From Mycobacterium fragae (GTDB taxonomy: Bacteria > Actinomycetota > Actinomycetes > Mycobacteriales > Mycobacteriaceae), in the NCBI RefSeq assembly GCF_002102185.1, contig NZ_LQOW01000016.1, positions 1 to 64,000 of the forward strand: DNA of 64,000 bases, written 5' to 3'. How positions within the stretch are numbered: the first letter of the stretch is position 1; each line of letters starts with the position of its first letter. Below are positions 1 through 7,662 of this stretch, in pieces. The notes under the pieces were generated by a model that was not told where the DNA came from, searched no databases, and worked only from the letters and a program-made list of their open reading frames with translations. The translations under genes and the position numbers were made by a program.

Positions 1-165
1 TTCTGGGGCGGGGCGGGCTCGGTGGCCTGCCAGGAGTTCATCACCCAGTTGGGTCGCAACTTCCAGGTGATCTACGAGCAGGCCAACCAGCACGGCTCCA
101 AGGTGCAAACCGCCGGGTCCAACATGGCCTCCACCGACGCCGCCGTCGGCTCCAGCTGGGCCTAA
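1..165 (+). CDS. ESAT-6-like WXG100 protein, EsxN/Mtb9.9 type (5' partial)
   Basis: The first 54 codons visible are the C-terminal half of a small secreted type VII (ESX) substrate; the start lies before the window. The fragment begins with F-W-G-G-A-G-S, which contains the W-x-G turn of WXG100 proteins, and ends in the N-M-A-S-T-D-A-A-V-G-S-S-W-A tail typical of the EsxN/I/L/O/V subfamily. These proteins form helical hairpins, pair with an EsxM-type partner and leave through ESX-5. The partner gene should lie just upstream, outside the window. The PPE remnant downstream fits an old ESX/PPE cluster. Confidence 0.9.
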   Translation, partial: FWGGAGSVACQEFITQLGRNFQVIYEQANQHGSKVQTAGSNMASTDAAVGSSWA

Positions 166-484
166 CCGCCGCCCGATTAACAGGTAAGCCGCACGGCGCG
201 AAGATGAGGAATTTGCGGCCCGCTACTCGTCAGCACCTGGTTTATCCTTCAATTCCGCGCCATCTTCCGGTCGCGGTGTCACGCTGCCAGGTTGGTTTTT
301 CGCGCCGAGTTGATCGGGTATGCAAGCAGTTTGATGCGAGCGCTGTGATTCGTGCGAGCACCAATCCAGGATCACATCAGCAAAGCGGTGCGGCCAAAAT
401 GAATCGAACGAGCGCGACCGGCGGTGGGCCAATGTTAGTCGATAACCGCTTCACCGAAGTCTGTGGTGCGTCGAGGCAGGAGGC
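166..484. other. Non-coding or decayed stretch
   Basis: About 320 bases separate the EsxN-type stop from the first recognisable PPE residues. No reading frame here resembles a known family on either strand. The simplest reading is the eroded body of the PPE gene whose tail is recognisable just after it, or ordinary intergenic sequence. Confidence 0.4.
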
Positions 485-909
485 GTGTACCCCGGGTGGG
501 GCATTGCTCCGCCGATGTCCGCGAGCATGGGTCAGGCCGGCTCGGTCCGCGCGTTGTCGATTCCGCAGTCATGGGCAGCAGCGGCTCCGGCGTTCCGCCA
601 AGTCGCCACGGCACTGCCGATGACCAGCGCCACCGCGGCCCCAGAAGTTGCAGCAGCAAGTTCGGGCCGGCTTTCAGCGACATGGCCCCCAGTATGGCCG
701 GGCGGGCCCTGGGCGGCACGACCGGTCTAGGCCGCCGGGAACGCGCGTCGCCGGATGCTCGCCCAAGGGCCGAATCACCGCGGCGGCCGCCGAGCGGCCC
801 AGTGACGAGAACCGCGGCCGAACTACGCGAACTCGCCGAACTACGAGACTCCGGGATTCTTACCGAGGAGGAATTCACCCAGCAAAAGCGACGCCTTCTC
901 GGTCAGTAA
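485..909 (+). pseudogene. PPE-SVP protein C-terminus with SHOCT tail, frameshifted
   Basis: Two adjoining frames together spell the end of a PPE protein. The frame from 485 reads G-S-V-R-A-L-S-I-P-Q-S-W-A-A-A-A-P, which matches the GxxSVPxxW signature of the PPE-SVP subclass. Near 655-665, at a GCAGCAGCAA run, the homology moves to the +1 frame of 463. That frame reads M-A-G-R-A-L-G-G-T and then a SHOCT motif (E-L-R-E-L-A-E-L-R-D-S-G-I-L-T-E-E-E-F) up to the stop at 909. The N-terminal PPE domain is missing. PPE proteins are ESX-secreted surface or outer-membrane factors; this copy cannot be functional. The left boundary is arbitrary. Confidence 0.7.
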
Positions 910-985
910 CAGCGCGCGTCGCCGGATGCAGTGCGTCGATGAGCTCTGCTCGGTGTTGGCTCCGTAATAGCGTGGCCGCGGTTTG

Positions 986-2602
986 ATGGGCGACACCAGC
1001 GGGCAGCCGATGTCAGCGTTGACGGAATCGAGGGCGACGGTGGGGACGAGCGCGGTGACCCGGCTGGCAGGCCGGATGGTATCGAAAGTGTCGTGGCCGG
1101 TATATCAGCTACCCGACGAGGATCGCCGTTCGGTCATCGGCGCCCTGATGGTTTCGCCGTCGAGCGCAGCGATATGGCGATTCGCCGTCTTGATGCTGCT
1201 GTCAAGCCTGGTTGCGGCGATCGGGCTGCTGCAGAATTCCGCAGCAGTCGTGATCGGCGCGATGATGATCGCGCCGCTGATGTCACCGATCATGGGCATC
1301 GCAAGCTGTCTGATCATGGGATGGGGACATCGGCTGTTGGGCGGCTTGGCGCTGGTATCGGTTTCGGTCGCAGGTGCCGTCGCGGTGGGATGGTTCTTCG
1401 CCGTCTTGCTACCCCCAGCGGGAACCGGGCTGCCTGCCGAAGTTGTCGCACGGTCCAGCCCCGACATTCGAGACCTGCTGGTTGCGTTGGCAGCCGGCGC
1501 CGCCGGAGCGATCGCCACCGTGCACAAACAGATCTCCGTGGCGTTGCCCGGTGTTGCGGTCGCTGTCGCGATCGTCCCGCCACTAGCGGCAATAGGCGTC
1601 CTGTTGGGTCGCGGGCAACCGGAGTTGGCTCGTGGCGCGGCGCTGCTGTTTCTGACGAACTTAGTCGGCATCGTGCTGATGGCAGCGGTGGTGTTCCTGC
1701 TGACCGGCATAGTGCCTGGCGACACGTTCCGTACCCGTCGCGGCCAGATTCTTACTTCTCTGGCTATCGCCGCCCTTTGCGCACTGGCCGTCGCCTTGAT
1801 CCTCACGCCGCGCTTTATCGCTGTGACCCGCCAGGCCCACGAACTCAAGGTCGCCACACAGACGATCACAGATCTCCTCGACTCTGGCAGCCGACTCAGC
1901 CGCATCACTACTTCTGACAACACGATTCGGGCCGACATCACTGGCCCCACTGCTCCCCCACCGATACAAAAGGTGGCGGCCACGCTCAGTCGCGCGCTGG
2001 GCCATCCGGTTACGGTGCAGCTGGGTTGGATACCGATGCGGGACCCGAAGCGCAACCAGCCCGACACGCCGCAGCTGCCGTTGAACGAGCTGAGCCCATT
2101 GATCGAAAAGTGGCTAGCCGCACAATCATTGAGTTTGAAAGGCCTCAGTTACGAGTCCGGGACATTGGTTGTCTCCACCGCCGGCCCGCATCCACCCAAG
2201 AGTTCGGAAAACCTGACGACGCTGATCCGTGCGCGCTACAACCAACGCGTCCCGGTCAGTCTGGCCTGGACCCGAACTCCCGGGACCATCGGCTCCAATG
2301 GCGGGGAAGCAGCACTCACTACCGCGCGCGACACCGCCGACAAATGGGCATCGTCCAGACCGGGCACCACCGTCTTGAGTGTTGACGGGTCCTCCGCGGC
2401 GGTCACGGTCACCTTAATCGGCCAGACCCAACCGGACGTCGTCACCCTGCGAACTGACCTTCAGACCGCACTTCCGCAAGCCGCGATCACCATTCAGTGG
2501 GTATCCGGGGGCCTATTGGTTGTGGCCACGCCCACATCGACACCCACGCCCACGGCAGGTCCCACACCGACAACGAGTCCGGCAACGACACCGCCGCGAT
2601 AG
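986..2602 (+). CDS. DUF389 family integral membrane protein
   Basis: This 538-residue protein has a DUF389 core. Around residues 65-275 lie about six hydrophobic segments, including the family-typical stretch N-S-A-A-V-V-I-G-A-M-M-I-A-P-L-M-S-P-I-M-G. A soluble domain of roughly 230 residues follows, ending in a Thr/Pro-rich tail (about 512-538). The biochemical role of the family is not known; transport is only a guess. A TTG three bases earlier could also be used, but ATG 986 is preferred. It is the one intact long gene in a stretch otherwise full of gene debris, and it has no obvious operon partner. Confidence 0.85.
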   Translation: MGDTSGQPMSALTESRATVGTSAVTRLAGRMVSKVSWPVYQLPDEDRRSVIGALMVSPSSAAIWRFAVLMLLSSLVAAIGLLQNSAAVVIGAMMIAPLMSPIMGIASCLIMGWGHRLLGGLALVSVSVAGAVAVGWFFAVLLPPAGTGLPAEVVARSSPDIRDLLVALAAGAAGAIATVHKQISVALPGVAVAVAIVPPLAAIGVLLGRGQPELARGAALLFLTNLVGIVLMAAVVFLLTGIVPGDTFRTRRGQILTSLAIAALCALAVALILTPRFIAVTRQAHELKVATQTITDLLDSGSRLSRITTSDNTIRADITGPTAPPPIQKVAATLSRALGHPVTVQLGWIPMRDPKRNQPDTPQLPLNELSPLIEKWLAAQSLSLKGLSYESGTLVVSTAGPHPPKSSENLTTLIRARYNQRVPVSLAWTRTPGTIGSNGGEAALTTARDTADKWASSRPGTTVLSVDGSSAAVTVTLIGQTQPDVVTLRTDLQTALPQAAITIQWVSGGLLVVATPTSTPTPTAGPTPTTSPATTPPR

Positions 2603-2790
2603 CTCGAGGCGGACTGGACCCCGACTGGCGAATACAAACCGCGCATGTACCCGGCCCTCACATGCACTTCGCGTGGAAGCGACGCAACAATGGCTGTGCC
2701 ATCGGCAGGTTCTGACCTTCCCGACGGCCTATCTCGGGTTCCATGTGAGGCGCGTCTGTTACCAGTTGAGCGAGTCGGCCCGCGTTCGAC

Positions 2791-2947
2791 GTCGGAGATC
2801 GCGCGGCTCACGCGGTGGCAGATTTGTTGCTCGAGCAGGTTGAGCGCCACTGACCGCAGGGCAATGTGGACCCGCGCTGATCTTTGTGAGCACGTCAATG
2901 CAGTACTTGTGTTCGTCGATCATCTTCGCGATGCCACGTAAACGTCG
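2791..2947 (-). pseudogene. CsoR/RcnR-type metal-sensing repressor, remnant
   Basis: On the minus strand one frame reads R-R-L-R-G-I-A-K-M-I-D-E-H-K-Y-C-I-D-V-L-T-K-I-S-A, which is helix 1-2 of a CsoR/DUF156 repressor. Near 2866-2876 the similarity shifts by one base to another frame reading A-L-R-S-V-A-L-N-L-L-E-Q-Q-I-C-H-R-V-S. The first ligand cysteine (Y-C-I-D-V) is kept. At the places where the family has His and Cys on helix 2 this copy appears to have Gln and Arg. The N-terminus is missing as well. It is a dead relative of the copper or nickel sensors, abutting the DUF421 fragment. Confidence 0.7.
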
Positions 2948-3132
2948 GGTCGCTGGAGACGACCGTACGGGAAGGCAGGTGATGGCATGGGCGAAAAGGT
3001 CAGCAGCGCCGAAGTGCCAGTCAGCCAGGACGTGTCGGCTGCCGTGGCGGTGCGCCCAACGATGGCGCCGACCGCGACGGCCGTGACCCAATCAAACGGT
3101 GTGAATTCGGAGATGGTAGGCGTCAGGGTCAT
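2920..3132 (-). pseudogene. DUF421 (YetF-like) membrane protein, truncated after about 45 residues
   Basis: The first 45 residues (M-T-L-T-P-T-I-S-E-F-T-P-F-D-W-V-T-A-V-A, then V-G-A-I-V-G-R-T-A-T-A) match the N-terminus of DUF421 membrane proteins. After about 2998 the similarity stops and the frame runs through unrelated sequence into the CsoR remnant. Full-length family members are usually 150-230 residues with three N-terminal membrane helices, so most of the gene has been deleted. The ATG overlaps the TGA of the upstream 42-codon frame. Confidence 0.6.
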
Positions 3133-3257
3133 CCGGAAAGCGATTGCTCTAATGGCGAATAGGGCAACCGCCTTGAGCGCTGAGTATGCGGCGGGACGCC
3201 AGCGTCGACTAGCTGCGCCAGCACCGCGTTCATGACGAGCACTATGTCTTTCACCAT
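3129..3257 (-). CDS. Possible 42-residue small protein, coupled to the DUF421 remnant
   Basis: A frame of 42 codons starts ATG-GTG-AAA-GAC and ends G-TGA. A good ribosome site (AGGAG, about 8 bases ahead) precedes it. Its stop overlaps the ATG of the DUF421 fragment as ATGA. The product starts M-V-K-D-I-V-L-V-M-N-A-V-L-A-Q-L-V-D-A-G and is basic in the second half. I do not recognise a family. The spacing and overlap suggest it was once the first gene of a two-gene unit. With the downstream gene broken it may be a relic or a free-standing small protein. Confidence 0.35.
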   Translation of the reverse strand: MVKDIVLVMNAVLAQLVDAGVPPHTQRSRRLPYSPLEQSLSG

Positions 3258-3507
3258 CTTTCATCTCCTACCCATGATGAGCGGATCGCCCCACCCGGTT
3301 ACCGTCCGGCCGGGCTGAGTCCGCTGTGCGAATATTCCCGCCGCAACGCTGAGGCCATCCTTGTCGGAGCGAGCCAATGAACCCTCCCACGCCATCCGGC
3401 CCGATATAGCATCACGTCCGCAAAACTCGTCCCAAACGACAAACATTGCAATGGTTTGACCTGCGCAGCGGCCACCCCCGCCGCCCACGGATGTTGGCAG
3501 CGCGAGC

Positions 3508-4257
3508 TCACATGTACTTGCCCCGGAATCGGCGATACAACGGCCAAGCAACAGCCAAGTTGTAGACGGTGCCGGCGAGAAGGTATGGCCACCAGGTGCC
3601 GCGGTCGCTGGCGACCCAGAATGCCTTGGCGGCCCAATACGGCGGCAGCACCCCGAATGCCAGATTCCAGCCGGAGTGAATGAACCACGGCAGGCACGGC
3701 AGGCCAGCGATGAGCATCCCAAGGGCTCGCACCGCCGCCAAACCCTGAATCTTGTTGTTCGCCATGGCAAGAATCAGCAGCAGGGTCACAACGGCCGACA
3801 GCCCGGCCAACAGTCCGATGGGGATCAGCAGTGGAGCAAGGCCCGGTTCCAGTAGCCCGCTGAGCGACATGGTCGCGACCACGTAGGCAGTCGTGACGAC
3901 CAGCACCGTGCACGCGCGATACCCGAACAAAATCGACAGCGGCACCGGCGTAACCCGCAGCGCCGTCAACGTGCCTGCGTCGACCTCGTCGAGCATTAGG
4001 AATGCTGCCAGTCCACCTGCAATGATGATGCTTGTCAGCAGCAGAAACGCTGTGAGAACCAGTGGATAGTAGGGCACCAGGTCGAACTCGTAACGGTTGG
4101 CGACCATCCTGGTAAACAACGGCGTGAGCAGCGCGACGCCGGTGGTCCAGATAACGGGAGCGAGGACGATCATGACGAGCAGCGGATCGCGATAGGTACC
4201 GCGAATGTCGTTGCGGCCGAAGGCGCTCAATGCCCGGGCACCGACGCTTTTGACCAT
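3508..4257 (-). CDS. ABC-2 type drug efflux permease (Rv2686c-like)
   Basis: This 249-residue membrane protein has about six hydrophobic segments and no soluble domain, the plan of an ABC-2 exporter half-transporter. It is the third gene of a minus-strand operon and matches Rv2686c, whose operon was reported to export fluoroquinolones. The ATG at 4257 overlaps the TAA of the preceding permease gene (TAATG), which decides this start over the in-frame ATG at 4272. The two permeases would pair with the ATPase encoded first in the operon. About 250 bases downstream, to 3258, hold no recognisable gene. Confidence 0.85.
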   Translation of the reverse strand: MVKSVGARALSAFGRNDIRGTYRDPLLVMIVLAPVIWTTGVALLTPLFTRMVANRYEFDLVPYYPLVLTAFLLLTSIIIAGGLAAFLMLDEVDAGTLTALRVTPVPLSILFGYRACTVLVVTTAYVVATMSLSGLLEPGLAPLLIPIGLLAGLSAVVTLLLILAMANNKIQGLAAVRALGMLIAGLPCLPWFIHSGWNLAFGVLPPYWAAKAFWVASDRGTWWPYLLAGTVYNLAVAWPLYRRFRGKYM

Positions 4258-4970
4258 TAAAGGACACCACACCTTTCGATGACGTAACGGCCGAACATCG
4301 TCTTAGCCGCCCGGCACAACGCCACCACCCATGCGACCGGATAAGCCACCGCATAGAACACTTGCAATGGCGCCAAGCTCACCTGGTCGAACGCGGCCCC
4401 CAGCAGTAGCAGTGGTCCCTGCGTGGGCATCAGGTAGAGGATCGGGTTCGCCCACAAGCCGGAATAGTGCACGATCGGCGGCACCAGCATCAGCGCGAGC
4501 GGGATGGTCGCCGTCAAGAACCAATCGGTCACCGAGGAGAACGGCAGCGAGGTAACGAATCCCACCAGCAGCATTACTAGCGTCCCGAGCACAATGCCGA
4601 CTACCAGCGGCGCGGGATGGTAGTCCAGCCCATGCACGATGGTAGCCACAGCCACAGCGACGAAGAGTGAAATGAGCAGCAGCACAGTCAGTTTGGCAGC
4701 AAGGTATTCGCCGAACCGTAGCGGTGTAGAAATGATTGCACCGATCGTCCGCTCTTGCTTCTCGAAAAACACAGTGCCCCCGATGAAGAAGAAGCCGATG
4801 ATTGCGACGTCTCCCATCAGGATGTAAGGCTCAGCGACCGGCCGGATTGCCCGCGACATCGGCAGCAGCACGGCGAGCCAAATCAATCCGGAGAAGACCG
4901 CGGCGTGCAGAAACCGCTGCCGGACTTGCAGGGTCAGCTCGAGCCGCAGCGCGCTTGCGAACCTGGTCAT
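4257..4970 (-). CDS. ABC-2 type drug efflux permease (Rv2687c-like)
   Basis: This 237-residue polytopic membrane protein is the second gene of the efflux operon. Hydrophobic segments lie near residues 22-42, 50-75, 95-120, 130-155, 158-180 and 205-225. A short conserved loop, F-F-E-K-Q-E-R-T-I-G-A, fits the cytoplasmic coupling region of ABC-2 permeases. Its ATG overlaps the stop of the ATPase gene (ATGA) and its stop overlaps the next ATG, so the three proteins are probably made in fixed ratio. Confidence 0.85.
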   Translation of the reverse strand: MTRFASALRLELTLQVRQRFLHAAVFSGLIWLAVLLPMSRAIRPVAEPYILMGDVAIIGFFFIGGTVFFEKQERTIGAIISTPLRFGEYLAAKLTVLLLISLFVAVAVATIVHGLDYHPAPLVVGIVLGTLVMLLVGFVTSLPFSSVTDWFLTATIPLALMLVPPIVHYSGLWANPILYLMPTQGPLLLLGAAFDQVSLAPLQVFYAVAYPVAWVVALCRAAKTMFGRYVIERCGVL

Positions 4971-5872
4971 TCCAGTCTCCTGCCGGTGATCTCGACGAAA
5001 ACATCGTCGAGGCTGGCTTCCCGGCTGTGGATGGTCTCGACGTGGTGACTTCGCAGTAGAGCGTGGAAGGCGGGATCGTCGGCAAGGCCGTCCATGGCGA
5101 ATTCGGCAGCGTCAAGACGGCCGCTCTCGCCACGGTATTGGACGCGGACTCGGCGCTGGCTGCGGGCGATCTTCAGCTCGCTGGGCTGGTCCAAGGCAAC
5201 GATCCTGCCATCCACAACGAAGGCCACCCGATCGCACAGCTCGTCGGCGGTCGACATGTCGTGGGTGGTGAGAAAAACAGTGCGGCCACGCGCTTTTATG
5301 TCCAGGATCATGTTTTTGACTTTGCGGGCGTTCACCGGGTCCAGGCCGGAAGTTGGTTCGTCCAGAAAGAGCAACTCTGGGTCGTTGATCAGCGACCGCG
5401 CAAAGGTCAGCCGCATCTGCATTCCCTTGGAGTATTGGCCCACCCGCGTGTGGGCGTCATCGGCCAGCCCAGCGGCGGTCAGCAACTGCATCGGGTCCAG
5501 CGTCACGCCGCCGTACAGCGACGCGAAGAATCGCAGGTTCTCCAGGCCGGTGAGCTTCTGGTAATGGTTGGGCAGCTCGAACGAGACGCCGATGCGCTCG
5601 TAGTAGTCAGGCCCCCAGTGCAGGGGATCTCGGCCCCATACCGCCGCCTTGCCGCCATGGCCGCGGAGAAGGCCGATGAGAAGCTTCTGCGTGGTGGACT
5701 TCCCCGCGCCGCTGGGACCGAGGAAGCCGAAGATCTCGCCGCGGCCGACAGTGAAGTCCATGCCACGCACCGCGGGCTCGGAGGTTCTCGGATACGTGAA
5801 ACTGAGGTCGCGAACCTCAATGACCACGGTGCTCACCCTCGAGGATGTGCCTGCCGGCTCGAGTTTCTGCAT
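4967..5872 (-). CDS. ABC drug efflux ATP-binding protein (Rv2688c-like)
   Basis: This is the cytoplasmic ATPase of the pump, 301 residues with the start at ATG 5872, the same length as recalled for Rv2688c. It shows Walker A G-P-S-G-A-G-K-S-T (about 52-60), the ABC signature Y-S-K-G-M-Q, Walker B L-L-F-L-D-E-P, and a switch histidine in L-T-T-H-D. The C-terminal part ends in the E-A-S-L-D-D-V-F-V-E motif common to drug-export ATPases. A GTG at 5836 is an alternative start. It is the first gene of the operon, and about 160 bases separate it from the divergent MarR-type gene. Fluoroquinolone transport is inferred from the H37Rv homologue. Confidence 0.9.
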   Translation of the reverse strand: MQKLEPAGTSSRVSTVVIEVRDLSFTYPRTSEPAVRGMDFTVGRGEIFGFLGPSGAGKSTTQKLLIGLLRGHGGKAAVWGRDPLHWGPDYYERIGVSFELPNHYQKLTGLENLRFFASLYGGVTLDPMQLLTAAGLADDAHTRVGQYSKGMQMRLTFARSLINDPELLFLDEPTSGLDPVNARKVKNMILDIKARGRTVFLTTHDMSTADELCDRVAFVVDGRIVALDQPSELKIARSQRRVRVQYRGESGRLDAAEFAMDGLADDPAFHALLRSHHVETIHSREASLDDVFVEITGRRLE

Positions 5873-6031
5873 GCGCTCGTGTTGTTCCTTCCCGGGTGAG
5901 CGCGGCGCGCCAGACGGGCTGGCGGGCCACGCGTACGCGGATACCGGTTCCGACCAGACTTCCCGGAGCGCCACCGCCAGCCTAACGGATTTCAGAGATT
6001 ATTGAAGGCTCTAAATGTTAAGATCGCGTTT

Positions 6032-6493
6032 GTGAACGAGGCTCCAGATCAGCAGCACGCCGCTGAGCAACTCGCGCTCGTGCTCACTAACCACGGGCTG
6101 CAACGGATGACCGCGCGCGTACTGGCCACCCTGCTGTTCACCGAACAGCCCAGCATGACCATGGGTGAGCTGGCCGAGCGGTTGCAGGCCAGCTCCGGTG
6201 CGATCTCCGGTGCCATCAAGATGCTCACCTCGGTCGGCCTGGCCGAGCGGGTGCCCGCGCCGGCCAGCCGACGAGACCACTACCGGCTGCGCGACGATGC
6301 CTGGGCGACTCTGTTCACCAACCAAAATGTGGTGATATCAGCCATGCAGGCCGCAGCGGAAGCCGGGATCGCGGCGACGGAACCGGACAGCCTTGCACGA
6401 CAACGACTTACACGCATGCATGACTTCTACGCCTTCCTACTCGACAAGATCCCGGCCGTGCTGGAGCGCTGGCAGCAGCGCTCACCGCACTAG
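6032..6493 (+). CDS. MarR/GbsR-type transcriptional regulator next to the efflux operon
   Basis: This 153-residue protein has a winged helix: M-T-M-G-E-L-A-E-R-L-Q-A-S-S-G-A-I-S-G-A is the recognition-helix region, followed by a wing (R-D-H-Y-R-L-R) and a helical C-terminal dimer domain. The layout resembles mycobacterial Rv0678 (MmpR5), the repressor of the MmpS5-MmpL5 pump. GTG 6032 is chosen because an AT-rich -10-like stretch (TAAATGTTAAGAT) lies directly ahead, so the mRNA may be nearly leaderless. It is transcribed away from the pump genes, which suggests that it represses the shared intergenic region. H37Rv has no such gene here as far as I recall. Confidence 0.8.
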   Translation: MNEAPDQQHAAEQLALVLTNHGLQRMTARVLATLLFTEQPSMTMGELAERLQASSGAISGAIKMLTSVGLAERVPAPASRRDHYRLRDDAWATLFTNQNVVISAMQAAAEAGIAATEPDSLARQRLTRMHDFYAFLLDKIPAVLERWQQRSPH

Positions 6494-7662
6494 CGGCTCA
6501 ATAGCGCGACGCACTCGACGTGATGGGTGAGCGGGAACGAGTCGAATAGCCGGATCTCCTCCACGGCGTAGCCGTGGTTGCGGTACAGGCCGATATCACG
6601 GGCGAATGACGCTGCCTCACAACCGATGTGCACCACCCGCGGAACCTCGGCGGCGGCGAGCAGCTCGATCACCTCGCGTCCGGCGCCGGAGCGCGGCGGG
6701 TCAAGCACCGCCACATCGGCGGCGTCGCGTTGCGTGGCCAGTGCCCGACGGACCGAATCGGTGATCACCCGAACCTGCGGGAGATCGGCCAGTGCGGCGC
6801 GCGCAGCACGTGACGCGGCCCGCGAATTGTCGACGGTCACCACCCGCCCACGCTCACCCACGCCGTCGCTCAGTACCGCGGCGAACACCCCGACGCCGCC
6901 ATAGAGATCCCATGCCGTCATGCCGGCGCTCGGTTGAGCCCAGTCGCTGACCAATTCGCTGTAGACCCGCGCGGCGTCGCGGTGGGCCTGCCAGAACGCG
7001 GTGACCGGTACCCGCCAGCTGCGCAGGCCCACGCGCTGCACACCCTGGTGGTTGCCCTCGATCACCTCGGTCGCGGTTCGCCGGCCCTGCCGCGCCGTGC
7101 ACACCACGTGTCGCTCACCGTCGTCGTCGACGACGACGTGCAGGTGTGCGCCGGGCGGCCAGCCGGTGCACACCAGACCGTCGGTCATGCCCGCGGGCAG
7201 CTGACCGCAGTGCAGATCGGGAACGAGTTCGTCGCTGTGGTAACGATGAAACCCGGCGCGGCCTTCGGCGCCGACGTCGAGGCGGACCCGGGTGCGCCAA
7301 CCGGTCGGGGCGGACAACGGCTGGGCCACTCCACGCCACTGGTAGCCGCCCAGCCGGGCCAGTTGATTGGCAACCACATCCGCTTTGAGCGCACGCGCCG
7401 CCTCCGGCTCGACAAACGCCAGATCGCAGCACCCGGCGCCGTCCACACCGGCGATCGGGCACAGCGACGCCGTGCGATCGTCGGACGGCTCAATCACCTC
7501 GATCGCCTCGGCGTGCCAATAGGAACCGCGCTCGGCGGTGACTCGCACCCGCACCCGCTCCCCGGGCAGCGCGTAGCGGACGAACACGACCCGGCCGTCG
7601 TGCCGGGCCACGCAGCTGCCGCCGTTCGCGGGCGCGCCGCAGGTGAGGGTCAGTTCGGTCAA
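6490..7662 (-). CDS. 23S rRNA/tRNA uridine C5-methyltransferase, TrmA/RlmD type (Rv2689c-like)
   Basis: This 390-residue SAM-dependent RNA methyltransferase shows the SAM loop D-L-Y-G-G-V-G-V-F-A, the motif L-D-P-P-R-S-G-A-G, and the nucleophile region V-H-I-G-C-E-A-A-S-F-A-R-D. The N-terminal half has a cysteine cluster ([13 protein letters not shown]) that suggests an iron-sulfur site as in RlmD. The start is TTG 7662, which overlaps the TGA of the upstream permease gene as TTGA. A longer open frame exists but would run through the permease gene. Its stop overlaps the MarR-type stop by 4 bases. Confidence 0.88.
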   Translation of the reverse strand: MTELTLTCGAPANGGSCVARHDGRVVFVRYALPGERVRVRVTAERGSYWHAEAIEVIEPSDDRTASLCPIAGVDGAGCCDLAFVEPEAARALKADVVANQLARLGGYQWRGVAQPLSAPTGWRTRVRLDVGAEGRAGFHRYHSDELVPDLHCGQLPAGMTDGLVCTGWPPGAHLHVVVDDDGERHVVCTARQGRRTATEVIEGNHQGVQRVGLRSWRVPVTAFWQAHRDAARVYSELVSDWAQPSAGMTAWDLYGGVGVFAAVLSDGVGERGRVVTVDNSRAASRAARAALADLPQVRVITDSVRRALATQRDAADVAVLDPPRSGAGREVIELLAAAEVPRVVHIGCEAASFARDIGLYRNHGYAVEEIRLFDSFPLTHHVECVALLSR

